From the NCBI GenBank assembly GCA_049969935.1, contig JBMFNX010000028.1, positions 1 to 20,158 of the forward strand: a stretch of DNA of 20,158 nucleotides, written 5' to 3'. Numbering within the stretch: the first letter of the stretch is position 1; each line of letters opens with the position of its first letter. Source of the stretch: JACIWG01 sp049969935. GTDB lineage: Archaea > Thermoproteota > Nitrososphaeria > JACIWG01. The translations under genes were made by a program, and so were the position numbers. Positions 7,344 through 15,801 of this stretch are shown one piece after another. Under the pieces are notes generated by a model. That model did not search any database, was not told where the DNA came from, and saw only the letters and a program-made list of their open reading frames with translations.

Positions 7344-7868
7344 CTACTTATATACCATGCTGACTTGACTGTAGAATTTTTCTATTTCTTCTTGTGTGAG
7401 AAAGTTGTCTTTAAGCCACATTGTGAGTATAGCCTTTCTACGGCCTTCAATGTTTTGGCCGTTAAAGAGTTGTATTAGGAAATTAATTCTTTCTTCAGGC
7501 GTGTTAAAGTATAATTTTCTATTTTGCAATTTTTTGTTCGCGAAAATGTCTAGAAGCCAGATTCTGCATTCACTTCTTCTTCCTGTTCCAGGAATGTTGA
7601 ATGTTAGACTTGGTTTGAACCTTTTTTCAAAATTCTTTTGCCAAAACTTTTCCATTCTCTTCAAATTTTCTTCCCTAACCTTCTCAGGATGCCGGGCCCT
7701 ATAAAGGTATGCTTCAACAGTATTAACAGAGTATCCCATTTTTTCCGCGATCTCCTTTACTGGTAGACCACTGTTATAATATTCTACAATAGTTCTTATA
7801 GTTTGGTTTAGTCCACTACTAATTTCTATAGGAGCCCTTGTTCTCTTATGTTTTAGGTCAAGCATCAT
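7344..7868 (-). CDS. Unrecognised HTH-domain protein
   Basis: A 174-residue basic protein I cannot assign to a named family. Residues about 22-58 form a sigma-70 region 4 or LuxR-like helix-turn-helix (GLPVKEIAEKMGYSVNTVEAYLYRAR). It is followed by a charged linker (about 60-82, rich in Lys, Glu and Arg) and a second, probably helical domain around SECRIWLLDIF and PEERINFLIQLF. No membrane segment or cysteine cluster is visible. ATG 7868 and ATG 7865 are adjacent; GAAGG directly before them suits the second slightly better. It lies between a hydroxyacid dehydrogenase and mannonate dehydratase on one strand, so a role as local regulator is possible. That is inference from position only. Confidence 0.7.
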   Translation of the reverse strand: MMLDLKHKRTRAPIEISSGLNQTIRTIVEYYNSGLPVKEIAEKMGYSVNTVEAYLYRARHPEKVREENLKRMEKFWQKNFEKRFKPSLTFNIPGTGRRSECRIWLLDIFANKKLQNRKLYFNTPEERINFLIQLFNGQNIEGRRKAILTMWLKDNFLTQEEIEKFYSQVSMVYK

Positions 7869-7979
7869 CCTTCAACCTTAACCTTCCCCTAACATAATCT
7901 AAAAAATATTCCGGTTATAATCTTTTCATTAACCTTATTAAGCATGTATGAAAGGATTTTGGTAAAGGAAAAATTTCTA

Positions 7980-8984
7980 TTAAATTTTTAGCATATTCTT
8001 ACATCTAGCGTTTTCAAGAACGCTTCTGTTTACTAAATGTTGTGGTATTTTGCCTTCAAACAACTGCACTACTTGAAGCGCAGCCTTATATCTTACCTCA
8101 TGCAAGGAACTATTGCTGTACCATGCAGTATGGGGTGTCAAGATTATATTTTTGCATTCCTTTAATTCATTTAAAAGTTCTTTTGAGGGCGGCTCCTCTT
8201 CCAGCACATCAAGACCAGCATAAGATATTTTCCCAATTTTCAGCGCCTTTATCAAAGATTTTGTGTCAACAACCTTCCCTCTGCAGGTATTGACTACTAT
8301 TGCACCGTCCTTCATCATCGAAATACTTTTCTCATTCAAAAGATGGAATGTTTCTTTCGTTAATGGAACATGTAATGTTATTGCATCAGATTCCTTCAAA
8401 AGCCCTTCAAAATCTTTTGGAGTAAAACCGTCTTTTACAATTTCTTCATCTTTAACATAGGGATCGTATACGAGAACTCTTACATCGAAACCCTTCAATC
8501 TTTTGGCGACAAGCTTACCGATCTTCCCATAACCTATGACGCCTACTGTTGAACCAGAAAATCTTGGCAAGCTTCCTAAAAGTTTCCAATCCCATTTGCC
8601 TTCAAAAACATGATAGTCTATATTCTTAATACGTCTCCATGAAGCTAAAAGTAATGCTATTGTATGGTCAGCTACATCAGTAATGTCGTATATCACATTA
8701 CATACTAGCACGCCAGACCTTGTAGCTGCTTCAACATCAATATTATCTATCCCAACACCATATCTTACAACAATCTTTAGCCTGTCAAGAGAATGGAAAA
8801 CCTTTTCGGTGATAGGCGCGTACTGGTTTAGTAGGGCGTCAGCATCCTTTGCAAACCTTATAACATCATCATCATTTTTCGAATTAAACCTTTCAACCTT
8901 AGCTCCAATCTTTTCTAGAACCTCGGCTTCCACCTTCGTGTCTGGATAATCTGAATCTGTTATAGCGACAAAGATATTATTCAA
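7980..8984 (-). CDS. D-isomer-specific 2-hydroxyacid dehydrogenase
   Basis: A 334-residue NAD(P)-dependent enzyme that interconverts a 2-keto acid and a D-2-hydroxy acid. The Rossmann motif GVIGYGKIG lies at about 148-156. The catalytic Arg is in NTCRGKVVD (about 233-241), the Glu in LDVLEEEP (about 258-265) and the His in TPHTAWYS (about 284-291). The N-terminal part has YGVGIDNID, typical of the phosphoglycerate dehydrogenase/CtBP group. There is no C-terminal ACT domain, so a serine-pathway SerA role is less likely than glyoxylate, hydroxypyruvate or sugar-acid reduction. The start is TTG 8984 with a weak GTGAGAATC before it. Its neighbour mannonate dehydratase hints at sugar-acid metabolism; the substrate is not readable from sequence. 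Confidence 0.88.
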   Translation of the reverse strand: MNNIFVAITDSDYPDTKVEAEVLEKIGAKVERFNSKNDDDVIRFAKDADALLNQYAPITEKVFHSLDRLKIVVRYGVGIDNIDVEAATRSGVLVCNVIYDITDVADHTIALLLASWRRIKNIDYHVFEGKWDWKLLGSLPRFSGSTVGVIGYGKIGKLVAKRLKGFDVRVLVYDPYVKDEEIVKDGFTPKDFEGLLKESDAITLHVPLTKETFHLLNEKSISMMKDGAIVVNTCRGKVVDTKSLIKALKIGKISYAGLDVLEEEPPSKELLNELKECKNIILTPHTAWYSNSSLHEVRYKAALQVVQLFEGKIPQHLVNRSVLENARCKNMLKI

Positions 8985-9082
8985 AGATTCTCACGAATAG
9001 AGATTGCTAAACTCGAGAATTAAAGTTTTGCGAATAAAAAGCTTATTTATAATTTAAATATTGGTACTGATAAGATTTTTGC

Positions 9083-9412
9083 ATGAAAAAGAAGATTGTT
9101 TTAGAAGGTGAAAAGGTAAATGGTATTTTGTATAAAACTTTCCTTTTAGAGAAGGCTGAATCATGTAATCTAAAGGGACTTTACGTAAAAGATGGAGAGA
9201 AAAATGTTGAAGCATTTATTGATGGCGAAGTTTTGGATATTAATAAGTTTCTTTCAGAAGTTGGAGAAGCAGGTAAAAATGGTGCTAGTGCAAGGATTGC
9301 TAAAGTTGAAGACTACTATGGTAATGTGATGAAGCTTGAAAGCTTTTACAGGATACTTGTTTTACGATACTTGGAGGAAATATATGGTGTAGTAAGGGGA
9401 GTCAAGCATTAG
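9083..9412 (+). CDS. Acylphosphatase-like small protein, catalytic residues altered
   Basis: A 109-residue protein whose first 65 residues follow the acylphosphatase layout: beta strand, G-x-V-x-G loop, helix (FLLEKAESCNL), then GLYVKDGEKNVEAFIDG. True acylphosphatases have Arg in the first loop (VGFR) and Asn in VRN. Here these positions read YKTF and VKD, so hydrolytic activity is doubtful. The C-terminal 40 residues extend beyond the usual 90-residue fold. A TATA-like TTTATAATTTAAATA (about 9046-9060) is 25-30 bases before the ATG, so the mRNA is probably nearly leaderless. It is divergent from the dehydrogenase and converges on the ABC permease. The function is unknown. Confidence 0.65.
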   Translation: MKKKIVLEGEKVNGILYKTFLLEKAESCNLKGLYVKDGEKNVEAFIDGEVLDINKFLSEVGEAGKNGASARIAKVEDYYGNVMKLESFYRILVLRYLEEIYGVVRGVKH

Positions 9413-9443
9413 ATTATTACCCCTTTTATAGCACCTAATTATA

Positions 9444-10208
9444 TTACTCTATAATCTTTTTAAAACTTAGAGAGGCAAGCAGGAATACTGTTGCGTCAAA
9501 TATTGTGATGGCTAGAATGTCAAGCCATAAATTGCTTAAATCGCCACTTATCATTAGAGAACGTACAGCGTCCACAACATAGCTCATAGGATTAACGTTA
9601 GCAAAATATTGTAGGGCTAAAGGCATCATCTTTACCGGATAAAGTGCATTGCTTGCAAAGAATAGGGGCATAGTTATAGCCTGCCCTATTCCCATAAACC
9701 TTTCCCTCGTCTTCATAAAGGAGGCTACAAGTATGGAGATAGCCGCAAACCCTCCACTAGAAAAAAAGATTATCAGGAATGCTAGAATAAAATATAGTGG
9801 GTTTGGCAGAAATTTTACACCTATAATCAATGCCACTGGAACTATAATGAGTGCCTGGAATATGGCTCTTATACCTGAAGCCATAGATCTGCCTATAACT
9901 GTAGCATAGTGTGGGGCGGGAGTTACAAGAAGCTTCTTCAGTATACCTGACTCTCTCTCCCAAACAATTGTTAAACCGTAAAAGATTGAGATGAAGGTTG
10001 TACTTTGAATTAGTACACCTGGTGTTATGAAATCGGTGTAGGGTATGTTTCCGGTTGGAATTGCTCTAACACTTCCCATTATTGGACCGTAGACGACAAG
10101 CCAAAGTATTGGCTGTACAGCTCTGGAATATATTTCAGTCCTATCATGCTTAAGCCTTCTAAGCTCAAGCTCTATCATGGCAGAAAAGGTTCTAAAAAAT
10201 TCTTTCAA
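9444..10208 (-). CDS. ABC-2 type transporter permease
   Basis: A 254-residue integral membrane protein with about six hydrophobic helices and an amphipathic N-terminus, the ABC-2 layout seen in DrrB/NodJ-type exporters. Recognisable stretches are LWLVVYGPIMG (about 32-42), the family-typical TPGVLIQS (about 62-69) followed by the WERESGILKKLLVTPAP cytoplasmic segment (about 82-98), and the late NPMSYVVDAVR (about 210-220). It should form the membrane channel of the exporter whose ATPase is encoded just upstream. The TTG start (10208) is two bases after the ATPase stop, and its ribosome-binding site GGAGGGG lies inside the last codons of that gene, so translation is coupled. The substrate (drug, lipid or polysaccharide) cannot be read from sequence. 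Confidence 0.92.
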   Translation of the reverse strand: MKEFFRTFSAMIELELRRLKHDRTEIYSRAVQPILWLVVYGPIMGSVRAIPTGNIPYTDFITPGVLIQSTTFISIFYGLTIVWERESGILKKLLVTPAPHYATVIGRSMASGIRAIFQALIIVPVALIIGVKFLPNPLYFILAFLIIFFSSGGFAAISILVASFMKTRERFMGIGQAITMPLFFASNALYPVKMMPLALQYFANVNPMSYVVDAVRSLMISGDLSNLWLDILAITIFDATVFLLASLSFKKIIE

Positions 10209-10210
10209 AC

Positions 10211-11218
10211 CTATCCCCTCCTAATCATTCTCCTAACATGTGTCACTTCACTTAATCTTCCCATGGCATCAAGTCTTGTTCCAGCATATTTTAGGAAAAC
10301 ATCATCTAATGTAGGCTTAGTTATAGACACCCTTTTAACAGTAATGTTTCTTTCATTAAAATAGGTCATTAGATTTGGTAAAATTGTTCCAGCATCATCA
10401 ACCACAAATGTGACTTCAGAATTTGAGATAATAACATCTTTTACACCGTTAACCGTTTTTAGTTCATTTAAAACTTTATCGTCTAACCCATTTTCTTCCA
10501 AATTAAAATACAGTATTTCACCTCCAACAGAATGTTTAAGCTCTTCAGCGGTTCCTAGAGTAACAATCTTTCCCCTATTAATTATCGCAATCTTATCAGA
10601 ATAAAGTTCAGCCTCATCCATGTAGTGTGTGTTAAAGAATATGGTTGCACCATATTCTCTTTTAAACATCTTTAACTTTTCCCACACAATCTTTCTAGCT
10701 GAAGGGTCAAGTCCTATGGTCGGCTCGTCCAAGAATAATATTTTTGGCCTGATCAGAAGCGCGCACGCTATTTCAAGCCTTCTAATCATGCCTCCCGAAT
10801 ATGTTTTAACAAGCCTATTAGAGACTTCATTCAAGCCCATGCTTTCTAAAACCTCGTTAATGGCATCATTTCTTTTTTCAGCTGGAATCCCATAAATTTT
10901 CGAGTAAATGAGAAGATTTTCGTATCCGCTTATGTCGGTCCATACGCTCATTTCTTGTGGGACATAGCTGACAAGCTTCCTAATCTGGGACCCGTCTCTT
11001 ACAGTGTCTAGGCCGAAAACGTAGGCTGAACCCGAAGATGGGGCAATCTGTGTCGTCAAGATCCTCATGAGAGTAGTTTTACCTGCACCATTAGGGCCTA
11101 AAAGAGCAAAAATGCATCCAGATTCAACCTTCAAGTTTACACCATCAAGGGCCCTGAAGTTTCCATTAAAAATCTTAACAACATCACTTACGTCAACAGC
11201 CGTCTCCAAATATAACAC
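10211..11218 (-). CDS. ABC transporter ATP-binding protein (DrrA/CcmA-like)
   Basis: A 335-residue nucleotide-binding subunit. Walker A GPNGAGKTT (about 40-48), the signature YSGGMIRR (about 140-147), Walker B ILFLDEPT (about 160-167) and the switch His in NTHYMDEAE (about 195-203) are all intact. A C-terminal extension of about 100 residues (ending in KPTLDDVFLKYAG, then a basic tail) is the DUF4162-type region of DrrA-like exporters. It powers the ABC-2 permease encoded directly downstream. GTG 11218 is the only start that retains the full first strand; it lacks an obvious ribosome-binding site. The gene is divergent from the GT4 gene across about 90 bases, where TATATG and CATATA arms flank a GGGCCC core (11226-11245). 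Confidence 0.93.
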   Translation of the reverse strand: MLYLETAVDVSDVVKIFNGNFRALDGVNLKVESGCIFALLGPNGAGKTTLMRILTTQIAPSSGSAYVFGLDTVRDGSQIRKLVSYVPQEMSVWTDISGYENLLIYSKIYGIPAEKRNDAINEVLESMGLNEVSNRLVKTYSGGMIRRLEIACALLIRPKILFLDEPTIGLDPSARKIVWEKLKMFKREYGATIFFNTHYMDEAELYSDKIAIINRGKIVTLGTAEELKHSVGGEILYFNLEENGLDDKVLNELKTVNGVKDVIISNSEVTFVVDDAGTILPNLMTYFNERNITVKRVSITKPTLDDVFLKYAGTRLDAMGRLSEVTHVRRMIRRG

Positions 11219-11310
11219 CTTATACTATATGCTGGGCCCCATATAATCTGGTATAAAAGTTTTGAGAAAAAAATTTATACAAGAATAATTTTATTATAGT
11301 ATGATCTGCG

Positions 11311-12549
11311 TTGAGAATAGGATTCTTTGTTTGGGAGTATCCACCTAGGCTTGTTGGAGGACTTGGAACATACGCTGAATATATAACTAGAGAGTTTGTT
11401 GAACTAGGCCATGACGTAACCGTTTTCACACTTAACCCCGGCAATTTGAAGACAAGAGAGATTGTAAAGGGTGTGGAAGTACATCGTCCACTTATAGCAG
11501 ACGCAAGCAATGTTTTCCCATTTATTGTAACAGAAGATTTAAGGAGATGGGGAACAAATATCAGATTCTTTAATGATATATTCATATATAATATACTTAG
11601 TGCTACCAAGTTTATTAACCAACTTATAAGAAAAGATGGTATAAATTATGATGTTGTATGCGTTCACGACTGGTTAAGCTGTATTGCTGGCATGACAATA
11701 AAGAATGAGACAAAAATTCCAGTAGTCTTCCACGTCCACAGTACAGAGTGGGGTAGAAGCGGTGGCCAAGGGTCCAATGTCGTAGCATACCTTGAACATT
11801 CCATGGCGGAGGCAGCAGACCACATTATTACGGTAAGCTATGCTATGAGAGATGACCTGATAAGGCATGGTTGGAGCGCACCAAAAATTAGTGTTGTATG
11901 GAATGGTGTTGATCCTGAAAGATATGATCCTGAAAAATGTAATCCGGAAGATGTTAGAAGGTTAAGGGAAAAGTATGGTGTAAGCGAAGATGGTCACATG
12001 ATTCTATTTTTAGGCCGCCTAACATGGGTTAAGGGGGTAAGGAATCTTGTTCAAGCCATGCCGCTTATATTAAGTGAATATCCTAAGGCTAAATTGATAA
12101 TATTGGGCAAGGGTGAAGAGGAAAAGGACATTATAGAGACAGCTGGAAGATTGGGGGTAAAAGATAATGTGATATGTAATTTCGAGTTTGTTCCAGAAAA
12201 TGAGAGGATACTACATTATGCTGCCGCAGACGTTTGCGTATTTCCTTCCGTATATGAGCCATTCGGTATAGTTAGCTTAGAGGCTATGGCGATGAAAAAG
12301 CCTGTTGTTGTAGGTGCACGTGGAGTTGTAGGCTTCAGGGAACAGGTTATCGCCTCCGGGCCAGAACAGAATGGTATACATGTTAATGGCGAGGATCCAG
12401 CTGATATCGCTTGGGGTGTGAAGGAAGTTTTAAAGGATCCTGGAAGAGCAAAGGTTTGGGGTGAAAATGGTAGAAAGAGGGTGCAACAATATTTTACATG
12501 GAGAAAGGTTGCTGAAGAAACAATTGAAATATATTCTTCACTAATTTAA
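11311..12549 (+). CDS. GT4-family glycosyltransferase (glycogen synthase-like)
   Basis: A 412-residue GT-B fold enzyme. It opens with the archaeal starch/glycogen-synthase-like WEYPPRLVGGLGTYAE (about 8-23), has VCVHDWLS (about 116-123) and HVHSTEWGRSG. It then shows the nucleotide-sugar site GRLTWVKG (about 235-242) and EPFGIVSLEAMAMKKPVV (about 316-333) with the GT4 Glu-x7-Glu pair. It should transfer glucose or another sugar from a nucleotide donor to glycogen, glycolipid or trehalose-type acceptors; which one is not decided by sequence. The start is TTG 11311, since the frame is closed by a stop at 11302. A TATA-like AATTTATAC (11272-11280) lies about 35 bases upstream. The PAP2 phosphatase gene follows on the same strand. 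Confidence 0.92.
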   Translation: MRIGFFVWEYPPRLVGGLGTYAEYITREFVELGHDVTVFTLNPGNLKTREIVKGVEVHRPLIADASNVFPFIVTEDLRRWGTNIRFFNDIFIYNILSATKFINQLIRKDGINYDVVCVHDWLSCIAGMTIKNETKIPVVFHVHSTEWGRSGGQGSNVVAYLEHSMAEAADHIITVSYAMRDDLIRHGWSAPKISVVWNGVDPERYDPEKCNPEDVRRLREKYGVSEDGHMILFLGRLTWVKGVRNLVQAMPLILSEYPKAKLIILGKGEEEKDIIETAGRLGVKDNVICNFEFVPENERILHYAAADVCVFPSVYEPFGIVSLEAMAMKKPVVVGARGVVGFREQVIASGPEQNGIHVNGEDPADIAWGVKEVLKDPGRAKVWGENGRKRVQQYFTWRKVAEETIEIYSSLI

Positions 12550-12639
12550 TATTTTGTTTTGACATGAATAAAATTGGATGTTTAAAGGCTTATATTATGG
12601 CTTTCATCTACTTCATGAGCACGTGATAGTTTGGTGAAA

Positions 12640-13284
12640 ATGTTGAAGGAAAATGGTTTGAGAAAAGATGTTATGTCGAGTTTCTACTATTTTTTAGCAG
12701 TCATATTATTGGGATTGCTTGTAGAAATATTCCATTTAAATGCTATTGAATGTTCCCTTGTCTTAGAAGTTCAAGATATTTTAGCCCATGTTTTACCCGT
12801 ACAAATTTTTGTAATATTTTCTTATTTAGGTGACCTCAGGTTTTTGCTCATCATCTCATTATCGTATTTTGTTTACTCATATTATAAAAGTAAGAGCATG
12901 GATAGGGAGATTGGATTACTAGTTTTTTTAGCAATTGTTACAATTTCTACATATTTTTTAAAGGAACTTTTTAGACGCGAAAGACCATACATGTATTCTG
13001 CGAATATAATATCATATGCGGACGAAAACGATTTCTCTTTCCCTTCAGGACATGTTTCAAGGTCATTTGGTGCATATTCTATTATTTTAGACTCAACAAA
13101 TATTGGGAGAACACTGTTATTGGTTATGGTTACATTAATTTCTTTAAGTAGAATTGTTCTTGGAGCACATTATGTTACAGATGTTGTTGGCGCAATATTC
13201 CTTTCACTCTTCTCTGGAAAGCTTACAAATATAACATTATATGTCTTGAATAGTAGGTTCAAGATTGTTCCAGAGAAAATGTAA
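12640..13284 (+). CDS. PAP2-family membrane phosphatase
   Basis: A membrane phosphatase of the PAP2/phosphatidic acid phosphatase family, about 214 residues with roughly five to six membrane helices. All three active-site motifs are present: KELFRRERP (K-x6-RP type), the FPSGHVSRSFG segment (PSGH) and SRIVLGAHYVTD (SR-x5-H-x3-D). Likely substrates are lipid phosphates such as dolichyl or undecaprenyl diphosphate, used to recycle glycan carriers. That would fit the glycosyltransferase encoded 90 bases upstream. I use ATG 12640 as start; TTG 12631 and GTG 12634 are in frame, and GGTGA at 12633-12637 could be the ribosome-binding site of a start at 12640 or 12643. Confidence 0.9.
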   Translation: MLKENGLRKDVMSSFYYFLAVILLGLLVEIFHLNAIECSLVLEVQDILAHVLPVQIFVIFSYLGDLRFLLIISLSYFVYSYYKSKSMDREIGLLVFLAIVTISTYFLKELFRRERPYMYSANIISYADENDFSFPSGHVSRSFGAYSIILDSTNIGRTLLLVMVTLISLSRIVLGAHYVTDVVGAIFLSLFSGKLTNITLYVLNSRFKIVPEKM

Positions 13285-13309
13285 TAAATGGTAACATTTA
13301 TGGTTCTAT

Positions 13310-13918
13310 TTGGCGAACATAATGTATAATGGAATAGATGTGGTTGCTGAAGAAGTCAGAAGGTGTATAAAGTGTCCACTTCACCAATTTAGGAAAAATG
13401 CTGTGCCCGGTGAAGGAAACTCTAAAGCTACAATAATGTTTGTTGGAGAAGCGCCAGGCTACTATGAAGATGTTCAGGGTAGACCGTTTGTTGGCGCTGC
13501 AGGAAAGCTTCTTACCGAATTGATAGAGAACGTGCTTGGGCTACCGAGACCCTCTGTTTTCATCACAAATGTTGTCAAATGTAGGCCTCCTGAAAACAGG
13601 GATCCTAGTCCGGATGAAATTGATGCATGCTCATCTTATCTTGATAGGCAGATTAGATTGATTAAACCAAAAATTGTTGTAACTTTAGGAAGACATTCGA
13701 CAGGATATCTTTTGGGTAAAGCTGGAATGAAAATTAGGGGGATAACTGAAGTTAGGGGAAAAATATTCAGCTTATTTCTCTTTGAAAGCCTATTGAATAT
13801 TATGCCCACATTACATCCTGCGGCAGCCTTATATAATCCACAGTTGAAGGCTCAGATTGAAGAAGATTTTAGGCGGATAAAAAATTTTGTTAACACAAGT
13901 TTTGGTGCAATAGGCTAA
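13310..13918 (+). CDS. udg: Type-4 uracil-DNA glycosylase
   Basis: A 202-residue iron-sulfur DNA repair enzyme that excises uracil from DNA. Cys 19, 22, 91 and 107 match the 4Fe-4S ligand spacing of the family (CxxC, then Cys-x15-Cys). Motif 1, GEAPGYYEDVQGRPFVGAAG (about 46-65), contains the Glu typical of family 4. The second motif is HPAAALYNP (from about 169). The start is TTG 13310; ATG 13322 would lose four residues. The stop codon overlaps the stop of the converging VIT-type gene by three bases. Confidence 0.95.
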   Translation: MANIMYNGIDVVAEEVRRCIKCPLHQFRKNAVPGEGNSKATIMFVGEAPGYYEDVQGRPFVGAAGKLLTELIENVLGLPRPSVFITNVVKCRPPENRDPSPDEIDACSSYLDRQIRLIKPKIVVTLGRHSTGYLLGKAGMKIRGITEVRGKIFSLFLFESLLNIMPTLHPAAALYNPQLKAQIEEDFRRIKNFVNTSFGAIG

Positions 13919-15021
13919 ATTTCGATTCCTAACAGGCTTTTTGCCAAAGTTCCTATAATGTAGGTTAACAGTGTTGCAAGAAGTGTTATCGAGATTGTTT
14001 CCATAGCCTTCCTTTTTATACTAGTGCCTGATACTACGGCTACAAATGCTGACGCTATAGACAATATTATTATGGTAAATGTTATAGATAGTATGATCGC
14101 ATGGAAGCCAGAAAGTCCTAAAAAGAATGGAACAATCGGTGCAAGAGCGCCCAGAAAATAGAAGATGGCAGCATTTTTTGCAGCAACCATAGGATCTTCT
14201 AAAGCTACTTCAGGAGAACCTATCTTTGAAAGTATGTAAAATTTTTTCGCTAAACCTTCATCATGCTTTAGAAGTTGAGTAAGCTTTTCAAGAACACTTT
14301 CATTTGATGTCGAAGATTTGATGTCTTCTATAACTTCTTCAGAAACGCTATCCCTTTCAATATTACTTCTTATCTCAATCTCCTCAAGTTTACTATTATA
14401 GATTATTTTCTCAGACTTTGATGAAACATACGCTCCTGTAGTCATTGAAAATGTTCCAGAGATTGCGGAAATTAAACCAGCTAAACCTATTATAATTGGG
14501 TTCGGTAAAAGTGACGCGATACCTATGACAGCGGCTTCAATTTCAACAAGTGCATCAAGCAACCCATAAAGCGCATCCTTTAAACCCTCTATCTCCCTCT
14601 TGTAACCAATAGTCTGCTTCAAAAATTCAATTTCATGAAACATTTCATCCTTAACAAGTGCTAAAATTTCGTTCCTATACCCTGCCAAGCTTGGATTTGA
14701 AAGCAACTGATAATATTCTTTTACAGCCTTCATTTCATTTAATTCAAACATTTTTAGGGTAAGTTTAAAGCCTATCACATGAATCAAGAATTTCATAAAA
14801 CAAGCTTTAAGCCTTAAAACTATTGAGGATTTAGGTTCTGCACCATAAAAGTTTTTTAAAAGATTCGCCCAAAGGACGGCATGAGACCTTTCAATTTCTG
14901 AAAGCGAGTTAAAGAGAGAAGACTGGGCTTTAACCTTTTTGGCAACATCAGCATATATTGACGAGGAAATGACTTCATCTTCCCAGAAGCTTTGAAACCG
15001 CCCTTTTAATGCATCTTTCAT
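13915..15021 (-). CDS. Ferritin-like/rubrerythrin domain fused to VIT1/CCC1 transporter
   Basis: A 368-residue two-part protein. Residues about 1-145 form a ferritin-like bundle with paired carboxylate ligands: E14/E16, E44-x2-H47, E93/E96 and E126-x2-H129, as in rubrerythrin-type di-iron sites. Residues about 150-200 and 300-368 carry the VIT1/CCC1 membrane helices, including FSMTTGAYVSSKSE; the family usually has GEY where this has GAY. A charged loop (about 205-290) separates them and may bind metal. The layout matches MbfA-type membrane-bound ferritins that export iron or manganese and protect against peroxide. A longer frame opens at GTG/ATG 15087, but those codons overlap a TATA box (15043-15054). 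I chose ATG 15021, 27 bases after it. It converges with the UDG gene. Confidence 0.85.
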   Translation of the reverse strand: MKDALKGRFQSFWEDEVISSSIYADVAKKVKAQSSLFNSLSEIERSHAVLWANLLKNFYGAEPKSSIVLRLKACFMKFLIHVIGFKLTLKMFELNEMKAVKEYYQLLSNPSLAGYRNEILALVKDEMFHEIEFLKQTIGYKREIEGLKDALYGLLDALVEIEAAVIGIASLLPNPIIIGLAGLISAISGTFSMTTGAYVSSKSEKIIYNSKLEEIEIRSNIERDSVSEEVIEDIKSSTSNESVLEKLTQLLKHDEGLAKKFYILSKIGSPEVALEDPMVAAKNAAIFYFLGALAPIVPFFLGLSGFHAIILSITFTIIILSIASAFVAVVSGTSIKRKAMETISITLLATLLTYIIGTLAKSLLGIEI

Positions 15022-15042
15022 AAACAAATTTTGGCATAAACC

Positions 15043-15054
15043 ATATTTAAATAT
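15043..15054 (-). promoter_or_regulatory. Palindromic TATA box of the ferritin-VIT gene
   Basis: ATATTTAAATAT is a perfect 12-base palindrome centred about 27 bases upstream of ATG 15021 on the minus strand. This is the usual archaeal spacing for a leaderless transcript and argues against the upstream start at 15087. Confidence 0.55.
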
Positions 15055-15144
15055 TAAAAGTTTGAGAGAATACAATAGCGTTAACATGCTTTCGTTTAAA
15101 AAAGATTATATGGGCAGGTCTAAAGAGCTTATACGATTAAAAAA

Positions 15145-15786
15145 TTGATTCATATAACAGACATAATAGATTTTCTGTTAAACTTGGACCAAGGTTTAAC
15201 CCTAATAATTCAAGAGTTTGGAGTTTGGGCGTACATGATACTTTTTGTTATAGTATTTTGTGAGACAGGCTTGGTAATGTTCCCATTTCTGCCAGGAGAC
15301 TCGCTAATATTCTTGTCAGGAACCTTTGCCTCAAAAGGACTGTTTGTAGTCGAATTACTTTATTTCCTATTTGTTTCCGCAGCCATTTTAGGAGATACTG
15401 TAAACTATTGGATAGGAAACTTTGTCGGCCCAAAAGTTTTTACAAAAGAAAACAGTCGTCTTTTTAATAAAAGACATTTAGAAAGAGCTCACGCATTTTA
15501 TGAGAAACATGGTGGAAAAACTATTGTTCTAGCAAGATTTATTCCAATAATTAGAACTTTCGCACCATTTGTTGCAGGCATTGGTAAAATGAGTTATAGA
15601 AAATTTATTGTATATAATGTTGTGGGAGGAATTTTTTGGGTAACCTTGTTCCTTTTCAGCGGATACTTTTTCGGCAACCTCCAGTTTGTTAAGGATAACC
15701 TAACATTAATCATCTATTTGATCATAGCTGTTTCACTATTTCCTGCATTCTTTGAAGCTTTAACGCAAAGAAGAAAGGTAAAGTGA
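15145..15786 (+). CDS. DedA/VTT-family membrane protein
   Basis: A 213-residue integral membrane protein. It has the DedA signature FPFLPGDSLIFLSG (about 46-59), an acidic residue in the first core helix (CETGL), a cytoplasmic loop with YEKHGGKTIVLARFIPIIRTFAPFVAG (two arginines and the RFIP-RT-P motif, about 118-144) and late hydrophobic helices. DedA proteins are linked to lipid-carrier flipping (undecaprenyl phosphate or phosphatidylethanolamine) and membrane homeostasis; the exact substrate here is open. The start is TTG 15145, as no ATG is available before the first helices. It is divergent from the ferritin-VIT gene. Confidence 0.92.
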   Translation: MIHITDIIDFLLNLDQGLTLIIQEFGVWAYMILFVIVFCETGLVMFPFLPGDSLIFLSGTFASKGLFVVELLYFLFVSAAILGDTVNYWIGNFVGPKVFTKENSRLFNKRHLERAHAFYEKHGGKTIVLARFIPIIRTFAPFVAGIGKMSYRKFIVYNVVGGIFWVTLFLFSGYFFGNLQFVKDNLTLIIYLIIAVSLFPAFFEALTQRRKVK

Positions 15787-15801
15787 AGTTAACTATGTTA
15801 A

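Noticed and set aside
11226..11245. TATATG and CATATA arms around GGGCCC in the GT4/ABC divergent promoter
   Set aside because: The arms are short and unevenly spaced and occur only once, so I do not claim an operator.
11220..11609. Minus-strand open frame of 129 codons upstream of the ABC ATPase
   Set aside because: It overlaps the well-supported start of the GT4 gene in antisense and has a serine/threonine-rich, shadow-like composition.
15021..15087. Longer N-terminus for the ferritin-VIT protein
   Set aside because: The extra 22 codons overlap a palindromic TATA box at ideal distance from ATG 15021 and look non-coding.
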